From assembly GCA_964591375.1 (NCBI GenBank), contig CAZQAU010000009.1, positions 1 to 49,242 on the forward strand: a stretch of DNA of 49,242 nucleotides, in the 5' to 3' direction. The stretch is from CAYYYG01 sp964591375. Lineage in GTDB: Bacteria > Patescibacteriota > Microgenomatia > UBA1406 > GWC2-37-13. Position numbers and translations under genes: made by a program. This document shows, one piece after another, positions 24,572 to 31,323 of this stretch. The notes beneath the pieces are model-generated. The model did not search any database and was not told the DNA's origin. It saw only the letters and a list, made by a program, of their open reading frames with translations. Every line of letters begins with the position of its first letter. Position 1 is the stretch's first letter.

Positions 24572-24643
24572 ATGTTAACTGAACGAATCAGCAACATCAT
24601 TACTACCACTATTATTACCGCGCAATGCGTGGTGAGGTGGTAA
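24572..24643 (+). CDS. Thr/Ile attenuation leader peptide
   Basis: The 23-residue frame contains ISNIITTTIIT, with four Thr and five Ile codons within eleven positions, like the thr leader of enterobacteria. CATTACTACC (24598-24607, within the control codons) pairs with GGTGGTAATG (24636-24645) with one G-U pair. GGTGGTA can instead pair with TACC-A-ACC (24662-24669) to form an antiterminator that includes the terminator's 5' arm. A local hairpin, ACCGCGC/GCGTGGT (24616-24632), could act as a pause signal. The ATG is at the predicted transcription start, so no ribosome-binding site is possible. Confidence 0.88.
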   Translation: MLTERISNIITTTIITAQCVVRW

Positions 24644-24665
24644 TGTACTAAGTTTAGAAAATACC

Positions 24666-24693
24666 AACCCGCCACTATCCGGCGGGTTTTTTT
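24666..24693 (+). terminator. Attenuator terminator of the thr operon
   Basis: AACCCGCC (24666-24673) pairs with GGCGGGTT (24681-24688) around loop ACTATCC, followed by a T run to 24693. The stem core ACCCGCC/GGCGGGT is identical to the ilv and aro attenuator terminators. Confidence 0.9.
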
Positions 24694-24696
24694 ATG

Positions 24697-24770
24697 GTCC
24701 GTTTCCGCGCATAGCGCGGATTACGGACAGTTATCGGCCGTAGCCATACTCAACTGGCGAAGGCTGATAC
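24697..24770 (+). promoter_or_regulatory. Two stem-loops in the thr 5' UTR
   Basis: Past the terminator, TCCGT-TT-CCGCGC pairs with GCGCGGATTACGGA (about 24698-24727), then TATCGGCC pairs with GGCTGATA (about 24732-24770, one G-U). They lie directly before the kinase start at 24796 and are the only GC-rich folds here besides the terminator. They may protect the processed mRNA or affect translation; the role is not known. Confidence 0.4.
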
Positions 24771-24795
24771 ATTACAATTTTAAAATATCGATGTC

Positions 24796-25425
24796 ATGAG
24801 ACTAACATTAATAGGAATGTCTGGTGTGGGAAAAACGGCCTGGGCAAAAAAATTAGAAAAGAAAGGTTTTACTCGATATACAGTCGATGAATTTATTGAA
24901 GATAAGTTACATGATGAACTGAAAAAATTTGGATATAAAGGAATCCAGGATGTCTCAAAATGGATGGGTCAACCATATCATGAACGATATAAGAAAACTA
25001 GTAAACGATATTTGGAACTAGAACGCAGATCCTTGAAAGAAATAATAAAACTTATAAAAAAAACAACCGATGAAAAAATAGTTATTGATACGACAGGTAG
25101 TGTAATTTATATAGATGATGAAATACTCAATCAACTATTTGATTTAACAACTGTAGTCTATTTGGAAACATCTCCAGAACAAGTAGAGGCGATGAAACAA
25201 AAATATTTCCAAGATCCGAAACCTGTAATTTGGGGTGAAATATTTGATCTAAGATCTGATGAAACTAGTGAAGGTGCATTACGCAGATGCTATTCGGAAC
25301 TATTAAAGTTTAGAAGTAATAAATATTCTCAATATTCTCATTTAACAATAAAGGACAAATTGTTGTATCAAGGTAAATTTAATACTCAAAAATTATTAGA
25401 GTATATTCACAAATTTAAAAATTAG
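24796..25425 (+). CDS. P-loop kinase of the shikimate-kinase-like type, candidate homoserine kinase
   Basis: The 209-residue protein starts with a Walker A motif (GMSGVGKT, residues 7-14) and has an alpha/beta P-loop kinase layout with IVIDTTGSV as the likely Walker B strand region. It is not the shikimate kinase, which is encoded at 32600. It is the first gene behind a Thr/Ile attenuator and lies 8 bases before thrC. Threonine synthase needs O-phosphohomoserine, and no GHMP-type thrB is present in the window. The animal protein THNSL1 fuses a shikimate-kinase-like domain to a threonine-synthase-like domain, which supports the pairing. The homoserine kinase role is inference. Confidence 0.7.
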   Translation: MRLTLIGMSGVGKTAWAKKLEKKGFTRYTVDEFIEDKLHDELKKFGYKGIQDVSKWMGQPYHERYKKTSKRYLELERRSLKEIIKLIKKTTDEKIVIDTTGSVIYIDDEILNQLFDLTTVVYLETSPEQVEAMKQKYFQDPKPVIWGEIFDLRSDETSEGALRRCYSELLKFRSNKYSQYSHLTIKDKLLYQGKFNTQKLLEYIHKFKN

Positions 25426-25433
25426 TATCTTAT

Positions 25434-26726
25434 ATGAAATATTTTCTACAATGTGTTGGATGTGAAAAAAAATATTCTGGCAGTGAAATCCGTTATCGTT
25501 GTGACTGTGGTGAAATACTCGAGGTAAAAATAACTAAAAAAATTGAACGTACTTCATTAAAACAACGGTTTGATGAACGATTACACAGTTTTGAACTTCC
25601 ACTTCGCAGTGGAGTCTGGAGATATAAAGAACTCATCCTCCCTATCGATGATAAATATATCGTAACAAAGCCGGAAGGTAATACTAATTTATACCCGGTT
25701 GGCACTGAGTGTGGGGATGGGTTATCTGCCATTGGAAAATATGTGGGAAATAGCTATATGTATATTAAACATGAAGGTGAAAATCCCACGGGAAGTTTTA
25801 AAGATCGGGGCATGACAGCTGGTATAACCCAAGCAAAGTACTTAAATGCCAAAGCTGTAGCTTGTGCATCTACCGGAAACACTTCTGCATCTCTTGCTTC
25901 TTATGCCGCAAAGGCAAATATGAAAGCTTATGTATTTATACCTGATGGTAAGCTCGCATTTGGTAAACTCTCACAATCGATCGCTTATGGAGCTAAAACA
26001 ATTCAGATACAAGGAGATTTTGATATAGCCATGAAGCTTGTCCAAGAAGTATGTAATGAAATGAATATATATCTTCTTAATTCTATTAACCCTTTCAGAA
26101 TACAAGGACAACAATCAATAGCAATCGAAATCATGCATCAGTTGCAATGGAATGCACCAGACTGGATTATATTACCAGCAGGAAATCTAGGAAATACATC
26201 AGCAATTGGTAAGGCTTTATTTGAGATGAAAGAGCTTGGACTTATCAATAAATTGCCACGAGTTGCTGCCATTCAGGCCGAAGGTGCAAATCCGTTTTAT
26301 CAGAGTTTTAAAACAGGGTTCAAAAAACGCTTTGCTGTCCAAGCTCAAACTATTGCAACTGCAATACTAATCGGTAACCCTGTAAGTTATACCAAAGCTA
26401 GAAAAGTAATTGAACAAACCAATGGCGTGGTAGAACAGGTAACGGACAATGAGATCCTAGATGCTAAAGCAGTAGTAGATGCAGCAGGAATCGGCTGTGA
26501 ACCAGGGTCGGCCACAGCGATTGCAGGCGCTAAAAAACTAGTGACTACCGGGATTATTAAAAGAAATGATTCGATCGTGTGCATTACGACCGGTCATGTA
26601 CTTAAAGATGCGGATACAATTATGAAATACCATAATAAAGAATTTCCTAATATAGTGCCTAAATTTTCTAATCAGATCATTCCTGTTGATGCGTCTATAG
26701 AAGCTGTCAAGAGAATACTGAAATGA
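25434..26726 (+). CDS. thrC: Threonine synthase
   Basis: The 430-residue PLP enzyme converts O-phosphohomoserine to threonine. The N-terminus has a zinc-ribbon-like CVGCEKKYSG...YRCDCGEI segment, common in this class of threonine synthase. The Schiff-base lysine is in ENPTGSFKDRGM, with ACASTGNTSASLASYAAKA and ILPAGNLGNTSAIGKAL as PLP phosphate-binding motifs. It follows the P-loop kinase by 8 bases, under the same attenuator. Threonine also feeds IlvA of the divergent operon. Confidence 0.94.
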   Translation: MKYFLQCVGCEKKYSGSEIRYRCDCGEILEVKITKKIERTSLKQRFDERLHSFELPLRSGVWRYKELILPIDDKYIVTKPEGNTNLYPVGTECGDGLSAIGKYVGNSYMYIKHEGENPTGSFKDRGMTAGITQAKYLNAKAVACASTGNTSASLASYAAKANMKAYVFIPDGKLAFGKLSQSIAYGAKTIQIQGDFDIAMKLVQEVCNEMNIYLLNSINPFRIQGQQSIAIEIMHQLQWNAPDWIILPAGNLGNTSAIGKALFEMKELGLINKLPRVAAIQAEGANPFYQSFKTGFKKRFAVQAQTIATAILIGNPVSYTKARKVIEQTNGVVEQVTDNEILDAKAVVDAAGIGCEPGSATAIAGAKKLVTTGIIKRNDSIVCITTGHVLKDADTIMKYHNKEFPNIVPKFSNQIIPVDASIEAVKRILK

Positions 26727-26765
26727 TATACAAATTTAATAAATAATAGGTAAAATTAAAATCAA

Positions 26766-26795
26766 TTGACTTTATTATCGGCATTCGCATATAAT
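26766..26795 (+). promoter_or_regulatory. Promoter of the aro operon
   Basis: TTGACT (26766-26771), an 18-base spacer and a perfect TATAAT (26790-26795). Transcription should start near 26802, two bases before the leader-peptide ATG. Confidence 0.82.
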
Positions 26796-26803
26796 TGCAT
26801 ATC

Positions 26804-26881
26804 ATGAAACTTATCTCAGTAAGCTCCTATTACTTTTACTTTTTTAACCCGCAGTGGCGGGAGGGAGCTAATATGAGCTAA
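26804..26881 (+). CDS. Tyr/Phe attenuation leader peptide
   Basis: The 25-residue frame contains SSYYFYFFNPQW: six consecutive aromatic codons (Tyr-Tyr-Phe-Tyr-Phe-Phe) and a Trp three codons later. AGCTCC (26822-26827) pairs with GGAGCT (26864-26869) to form the protector hairpin. CCCGC/GCGGG (26848-26861) forms a smaller pause-like hairpin. GGCGGG (26856-26861) can pair with CCCGCC (26908-26913) of the terminator to form the antiterminator. The predicted 5' UTR is about 2 bases. As in the ilv leader, Asn-Pro codons (AACCCG) follow the control run at once. Confidence 0.9.
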   Translation: MKLISVSSYYFYFFNPQWREGANMS

Positions 26882-26906
26882 GAACTCATACAAAAAGCAA
26901 ACTCTG

Positions 26907-26931
26907 ACCCGCCCGAAAAGGCGGGTTTTTT
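26907..26931 (+). terminator. Attenuator terminator of the aro operon
   Basis: ACCCGCC (26907-26913) pairs with GGCGGGT (26920-26926) around loop CGAAAA, followed by a six-T run. It stands 44 bases before the first structural gene and is the 3:4 hairpin of the Tyr/Phe attenuator. Confidence 0.92.
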
Positions 26932-26974
26932 AATGGTTATCAGAGAAAACTTTATTTATAAATTTATCTAATAT

Positions 26975-27925
26975 ATGTCTCAACCAATAAATCCTGAATG
27001 TACAGTTGTTGCAGGTCCTTGTTCGATCGATGAAGTTAATATTAATGAAGTATTTCAGATTGCAGACATGGAAGTTAAAAATAGGCATGGTAAGGTACAA
27101 CGTGCTATTGCAGGGACACGTGTAGTGGGGTTAAAATCACGAACCGAACTCATCGAAACAGGTTCGGGAATGGGTATGGATTATCATGTAGTTCAAAAAA
27201 ACGTCGATATTATCGCTCAAGGTGGATGTGTTCGAGATTTTGAAACTGCACCCAGTGCATTGATGGCAGAACGGGTTTATAAAAAAACCGGTATGCTTAT
27301 CGCGACAGAAGTTATGATGCCGTCAGTACAATTACCTTCTTTTGAAAATAAGTTACCTGAAGGAAAACTTATGCCTTGGAATCCCTCTGTAAATCAATTA
27401 GGTTGGCAAATTCTTGAAATCGCCCGATTTGCCCGCCGCAATAAATGGCATATTGGTATTAAAAACGGTAAATGGGTGGGTGAGGCTCTTCATATAGCCA
27501 ACTCAGTTCACTACAGTAAAGTTACTACTATGGAAAAAACTTGGGCAGGGCTAGCAAGTTATGCGGGAGATATTGCAGGTGATATAATTCTTATACATCG
27601 TGGAGTCGATGCACCAGAAAAAGGCAATTACCGAAATTTCCCGGTTCACCAGATAGCATTACGAACCAAAATTAAATCAAAAGCTAAATTATATTTTGAT
27701 CCCAGTCATGCATACGGCCCTAAGATGAAAGAGGATATAGTACCCGCTGTAATTGAGGCAATGAAAATGAAAGTAGATGATAATGAATATTTATATGATG
27801 GCATTCTTGTAGAAGTTGGCACATCAAAAACAGATACAGAACAGCATATTACTTTAAAAGAATTAGAATATCTGATAAAACAACTGGCTCAGTTCCGTGA
27901 TTTAACACCGCCAGAAAAATCTTAA
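26975..27925 (+). CDS. 3-deoxy-7-phosphoheptulonate (DAHP) synthase, divergent
   Basis: The 316-residue protein belongs to the DAHP/KDO8P synthase barrel family: VVAGPCSIDEV (phosphoenolpyruvate binding), RVVGLKSRTEL in place of the common K-P-R-T-S segment, HIGIKNGKWVG with the probable catalytic lysine, HRGVDAPEKGNYRNFP, and the metal-binding LYFDPSHAYGP. It condenses PEP with erythrose 4-phosphate, the first step of the shikimate pathway. Its place directly behind a Tyr/Phe attenuator at the head of a complete aro operon supports DAHP synthase over KDO8P synthase. It has no fused regulatory domain. Confidence 0.87.
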   Translation: MSQPINPECTVVAGPCSIDEVNINEVFQIADMEVKNRHGKVQRAIAGTRVVGLKSRTELIETGSGMGMDYHVVQKNVDIIAQGGCVRDFETAPSALMAERVYKKTGMLIATEVMMPSVQLPSFENKLPEGKLMPWNPSVNQLGWQILEIARFARRNKWHIGIKNGKWVGEALHIANSVHYSKVTTMEKTWAGLASYAGDIAGDIILIHRGVDAPEKGNYRNFPVHQIALRTKIKSKAKLYFDPSHAYGPKMKEDIVPAVIEAMKMKVDDNEYLYDGILVEVGTSKTDTEQHITLKELEYLIKQLAQFRDLTPPEKS

Positions 27926-27944
27926 TTATAAATTAAATAACTAT

Positions 27945-28436
27945 ATGAAAATTTCTTATCGCAGCATTTTTGACGCTGTTCACCTGGGTACATCAGAAAA
28001 AAATGAAGTAATCATCGAAAACTCTAAACATGGAACTAATTATGAAGTGTATGACCTTTTTTATGAGTATAAAGACATTTTTGTGGTTGCAGAAGACATT
28101 AAAAAGAACAAAGAAACAGATTCTTATGATCGAATCTTAACAATTTCAAAAAAAACATCTGCGTATACAGAAGGAAATAAATCATCCATGATGTTTATTG
28201 TTTCTCATAATCCAGGTAGCTTATATCGGGCATTAGCTGTTTTTGAAAACTATGAACTTAACCTCACTAAAATAGAATCACGCAGGATGTATGATAAAAC
28301 TTATACATATATGTTTTATGTCGACTTTGAATACTCCGCTGAGCATCAGAAAAAAATTGATGAAATTATTGCGGTTTATAAAGAAAATACTGAATATTTA
28401 CGAATTATAGGTTATTATAAATCTGCTTCACTATGA
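27945..28436 (+). CDS. ACT-domain protein, catalytic-domain-deleted prephenate dehydratase paralogue
   Basis: The 163-residue protein ends with a prephenate-dehydratase-type ACT domain: SHNPGSLYRALAVFENYELN, then ESRR (111-114) where PheA has ESRP, and GYYKSASL at the end, matching GFYKSAPL of the next gene. The start (MKISY versus MNISY) and the segment before the ACT domain (YDRILTISKK versus YTRFLVISSQ) also match the neighbour, but about 120 residues of the catalytic domain are missing and the Thr of the TRF motif is gone. It is therefore a duplicate reduced to a regulator, probably a Phe sensor for DAHP synthase or PheA. Its stop overlaps the pheA start by 4 bases. Confidence 0.8.
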   Translation: MKISYRSIFDAVHLGTSEKNEVIIENSKHGTNYEVYDLFYEYKDIFVVAEDIKKNKETDSYDRILTISKKTSAYTEGNKSSMMFIVSHNPGSLYRALAVFENYELNLTKIESRRMYDKTYTYMFYVDFEYSAEHQKKIDEIIAVYKENTEYLRIIGYYKSASL

Positions 28437-29281
28437 ATATATCATATCAAGGTGTGCCCGGATCATTCTCTCATATCGCAGCTAACAATTACTTTGGAGA
28501 GAATAATACCTTTATTGGCACAAAAGCTTTTAAAGAAATTTTTGAGAATCTTAAATATGGCAAAGCAATATCAGCGGTCGTGCCGGTAGAAAATACCATA
28601 GCGGGTACGATTTATGAAAACTATGATCATTTGGATGCCTACAGCATCTATGCAATTGGTGAATATAGCTTAAAAGTAGAACATCATTTGTTGGCTATAC
28701 ACACTCCGCAGGAGATAGAAACTCGCATGAAAGAAATAAAGAAAGTTTATTCACATATAAAGGCATTGGAACAATGTAATACATTCTTTGAGTTATATCC
28801 ATGGATAGAAAAAACGGTTTTTTCAGATACAGCAGGTGCAGCACAAATGATAGCTGAAAAAAAAGATCCCTCTATCGCCGCAATTGCGAGCGCTAATGCT
28901 GCGAAATTATATGATTTGGATATTTTAAAAACAAATATAGAAGATAACCAATTCAATTACACACGATTTCTTGTAATTTCGTCTCAAGAAAAACAAATTG
29001 AAGGGGCAAATAAATGTTCACTGATTTTTACCCTTCCACATGTCCCGGGAAGCTTGTATATGACACTGGGAATTTTTGCCGATAACAAAATGAATTTAAC
29101 AAAAATCGAATCGCGCCCCATTCATGGTAAACCTTTTGAATATGTGTTTTATGTCGATCTCGAATTCAAAGATCAGGATCTTAATCATGTAAAAAATATA
29201 ATCGATACTGAACTTACAACTGTCACACAAACAATAAGAAACCTAGGGTTTTATAAGTCGGCACCTCTGATTAATCTATAA
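28433..29281 (+). CDS. pheA: Prephenate dehydratase
   Basis: The 282-residue enzyme converts prephenate to phenylpyruvate. The catalytic domain (about 1-185) has YQGVPGSFSHIAA, VPVENTIAGTI, the SDTAGAAQMIA segment and the TRF motif (177-179). The ACT domain (about 195-282) has HVPGSLYMTLGIF and the Phe-binding ESRP (226-229), so phenylalanine feedback is likely. It overlaps the preceding ACT gene by ATGA and stands 1 base before tyrA. It is monofunctional; chorismate mutase is fused to TyrA instead. Confidence 0.95.
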   Translation: MNISYQGVPGSFSHIAANNYFGENNTFIGTKAFKEIFENLKYGKAISAVVPVENTIAGTIYENYDHLDAYSIYAIGEYSLKVEHHLLAIHTPQEIETRMKEIKKVYSHIKALEQCNTFFELYPWIEKTVFSDTAGAAQMIAEKKDPSIAAIASANAAKLYDLDILKTNIEDNQFNYTRFLVISSQEKQIEGANKCSLIFTLPHVPGSLYMTLGIFADNKMNLTKIESRPIHGKPFEYVFYVDLEFKDQDLNHVKNIIDTELTTVTQTIRNLGFYKSAPLINL

Positions 29282-29282
29282 T

Positions 29283-30239
29283 ATGACACCAGATAAACTA
29301 TCAGATCTACGCAAACTAATAGACGAAATCGATACAGATATACTATTGCTACTCGAAAAACGTATGAAAATTACTGATGAAGTAGGTGCATATAAACGTG
29401 CTAATAATATAGGCATATTACAAAAAGGACGAGAAGAGGCACTAAAAGAGCACTTAATGTCAAAAACAGATCATCAGATATTAAAAAATAAGATTGGAGA
29501 AATCTACGAAAAAATAATTGAAACATCAAAAACATCGATGCATATCAATAATCTGCCACAATCACCTTTCCATCGCATAGCCATTATAGGATTAGGTATA
29601 ATCGGAGGGTCTTTAGCAAAAATTCTGAAATTAAAAAANNNNNNNNNNNNNNNNNNNNNNNNNNNNNNNNNNNNNNNNNNNNNNNNNNNNNNNNNNNNNN
29701 NNNNNNNNNNNNNNNNNNNNNNNNNNNNNNNNNNNNNNTTTATACCCACTCATCCCATGGCAGGATCAGAAAAAAAAGGGTTCGCCGAATCAGACGTAAC
29801 ATTATTTGTACAAAGACCATGGGTTATATGCCCTCATTCAAAAGTAATGGCATCGTCGCTTGAAAAAATCCAGAGTTTTATTCAAAGTGTAGGCAGTGAC
29901 TCAATAGTGATGGACTATAAACAACATGATATAAATGCTGCGATAGTTTCTCATCTGATATTTGTTATATCAACATATTTATTAGCCTTTGCTCAAGCCC
30001 ACCCAGAATCATTGCAAATCGCAGGTACGGGATTTGAGTCTACTACACGTCTGGCCAGTGGGAATATACAAATGCATAAAGAAATAGTTCAGCATAATTA
30101 CCAAAACATAATTCAACAGTTACACACATTTATTGAATTCATAAAAGCTAATCCTCTTACAAAGGAAACGGCTCAAGAATTTTTTGACAAAAATAAACAA
30201 AGCCGCGATCATTTATTAGCAAATAAAAACAAAGTATGA
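29283..30239 (+). CDS. tyrA: Chorismate mutase-prephenate dehydrogenase, interrupted by an assembly gap
   Basis: The N-terminal ~90 residues are an AroQ-type chorismate mutase (LRKLIDEIDTDILLLLEKR, then VGAYKRAN). A linker is followed by a dehydrogenase Rossmann motif (IIGLGIIGGSLA). A run of 100 N (29639-29738) then cuts the gene, and the frame resumes at IPTHPMAGSEKKGF, the conserved prephenate dehydrogenase His motif. TyrA proteins have roughly 90 residues between these motifs but the gap allows about 33, so the true gap is probably near 250-290 bases. The enzyme makes 4-hydroxyphenylpyruvate for tyrosine. Confidence 0.9.
   Translation: MTPDKLSDLRKLIDEIDTDILLLLEKRMKITDEVGAYKRANNIGILQKGREEALKEHLMSKTDHQILKNKIGEIYEKIIETSKTSMHINNLPQSPFHRIAIIGLGIIGGSLAKILKLKXXXXXXXXXXXXXXXXXXXXXXXXXXXXXXXXXXFIPTHPMAGSEKKGFAESDVTLFVQRPWVICPHSKVMASSLEKIQSFIQSVGSDSIVMDYKQHDINAAIVSHLIFVISTYLLAFAQAHPESLQIAGTGFESTTRLASGNIQMHKEIVQHNYQNIIQQLHTFIEFIKANPLTKETAQEFFDKNKQSRDHLLANKNKV
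29639..29738. other. Assembly gap (100 N)
   Basis: Exactly 100 consecutive N, the usual placeholder for a gap of unknown size. It interrupts the nucleotide-binding domain of tyrA. Reading-frame continuity across it is accidental evidence only. Confidence 0.99.
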
Positions 30240-31315
30240 ACATTTTAAGTATTTCTTTAGTAGAAAAAAAGAAAAATTATCCTATTATTGTCGGAAATTC
30301 GATATTAAATAAAATTTCAGATCATGTCGATCTTAAAAAATATACCAGTATTGCGATTGTAACGGATGAAAATATATCAAGATGGACACACTACCTATCA
30401 AATATTTTACCGGTAAAGCCAGTAATAGTAATACTCCCATCAGGAGAAGCTGCAAAAAATATTAATACATTACAAACCATCTGGAAAAAATTAGTCACAG
30501 AACAGTTTGATCGAAAATCACTCATAATAAACTTAGGAGGTGGGGTAATTGGCGATATGGGAGGATTTGCAGCATCAACTTATATGCGTGGAATTGATTT
30601 TATCCAAGTTCCTACCACCTTACTTTCAATGGTGGATGCAAGCGTTGGCGGAAAACTAGCAGTTGATTTTGAAGGATATAAGAACATTATTGGATCATTT
30701 GTACAGCCTAAAGCCGTAATAATTGATACAAAGTTTTTAACCAGTCTTCCTGATCGAGAATTCATAGCTGGTTTTGCTGAAATAATAAAGCATGGATTAA
30801 TCGCTGATACAAATTATTTACATCAGGTTACTTCTAAAAAGCCACGAGAATATTCTCCGGAAGAAATGATTGCTATTATTTATAAATCTTGCGAAATAAA
30901 GGCGAAAATCGTACAACAAGATGAACAAGAGACTGGTTTACGAAAAATTCTTAACTTTGGACATACGGTTGGTCATGCCATTGAATCTTTGAGTTTTAAA
31001 ACAGCTCATCCGCTTTTACATGGTGAGGCTGTTGCAATTGGAATAGTTGCGGAGACCAAATTATCTCATCTGATTGGAAATATAACATTCGATCAAATGA
31101 TGAAAATAAAATCAATGATTCAACATGTAGGCTTACCAACGTCTTATCCCGGTCTGTCCGAAGATGACATACTAGATTCAATGAAAATGGATAAAAAAAA
31201 TGAAAAAGGTATTTATAAATGGACATTATTAAAAAGTATCGGACAGGCAGTGTACGATATTCAAATCGATGATAGTCTGTTAAAAGATGTAATCGATAGT
31301 GTTATATCCAAATAA
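30236..31315 (+). CDS. aroB: 3-dehydroquinate synthase
   Basis: The 359-residue NAD- and zinc-dependent enzyme turns DAHP into 3-dehydroquinate. Motifs are LPSGEAAKNINTL, LGGGVIGDMGGFAASTYMRGI, PTTLLSMVDASVGGKLAVD, and zinc ligands in GFAEIIKHGLI, NFGHTVGHAIE and HGEAVAIG. The start overlaps the tyrA stop by 4 bases (ATGA). Length and motifs are canonical. Confidence 0.97.
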   Translation: MNILSISLVEKKKNYPIIVGNSILNKISDHVDLKKYTSIAIVTDENISRWTHYLSNILPVKPVIVILPSGEAAKNINTLQTIWKKLVTEQFDRKSLIINLGGGVIGDMGGFAASTYMRGIDFIQVPTTLLSMVDASVGGKLAVDFEGYKNIIGSFVQPKAVIIDTKFLTSLPDREFIAGFAEIIKHGLIADTNYLHQVTSKKPREYSPEEMIAIIYKSCEIKAKIVQQDEQETGLRKILNFGHTVGHAIESLSFKTAHPLLHGEAVAIGIVAETKLSHLIGNITFDQMMKIKSMIQHVGLPTSYPGLSEDDILDSMKMDKKNEKGIYKWTLLKSIGQAVYDIQIDDSLLKDVIDSVISK

Positions 31316-31323
31316 CTCGAACT

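Noticed and set aside
24032..26931. T-box riboswitches as explanation of the three leaders
   Set aside because: No AGGGUGGNACCGCG-type antiterminator or specifier-loop architecture is seen, while each leader has a regulatory-codon-rich ORF and four-segment hairpins.
29504..29749. Minus-strand frame crossing the N gap
   Set aside because: It exists only because N is read through; it is antisense to tyrA.
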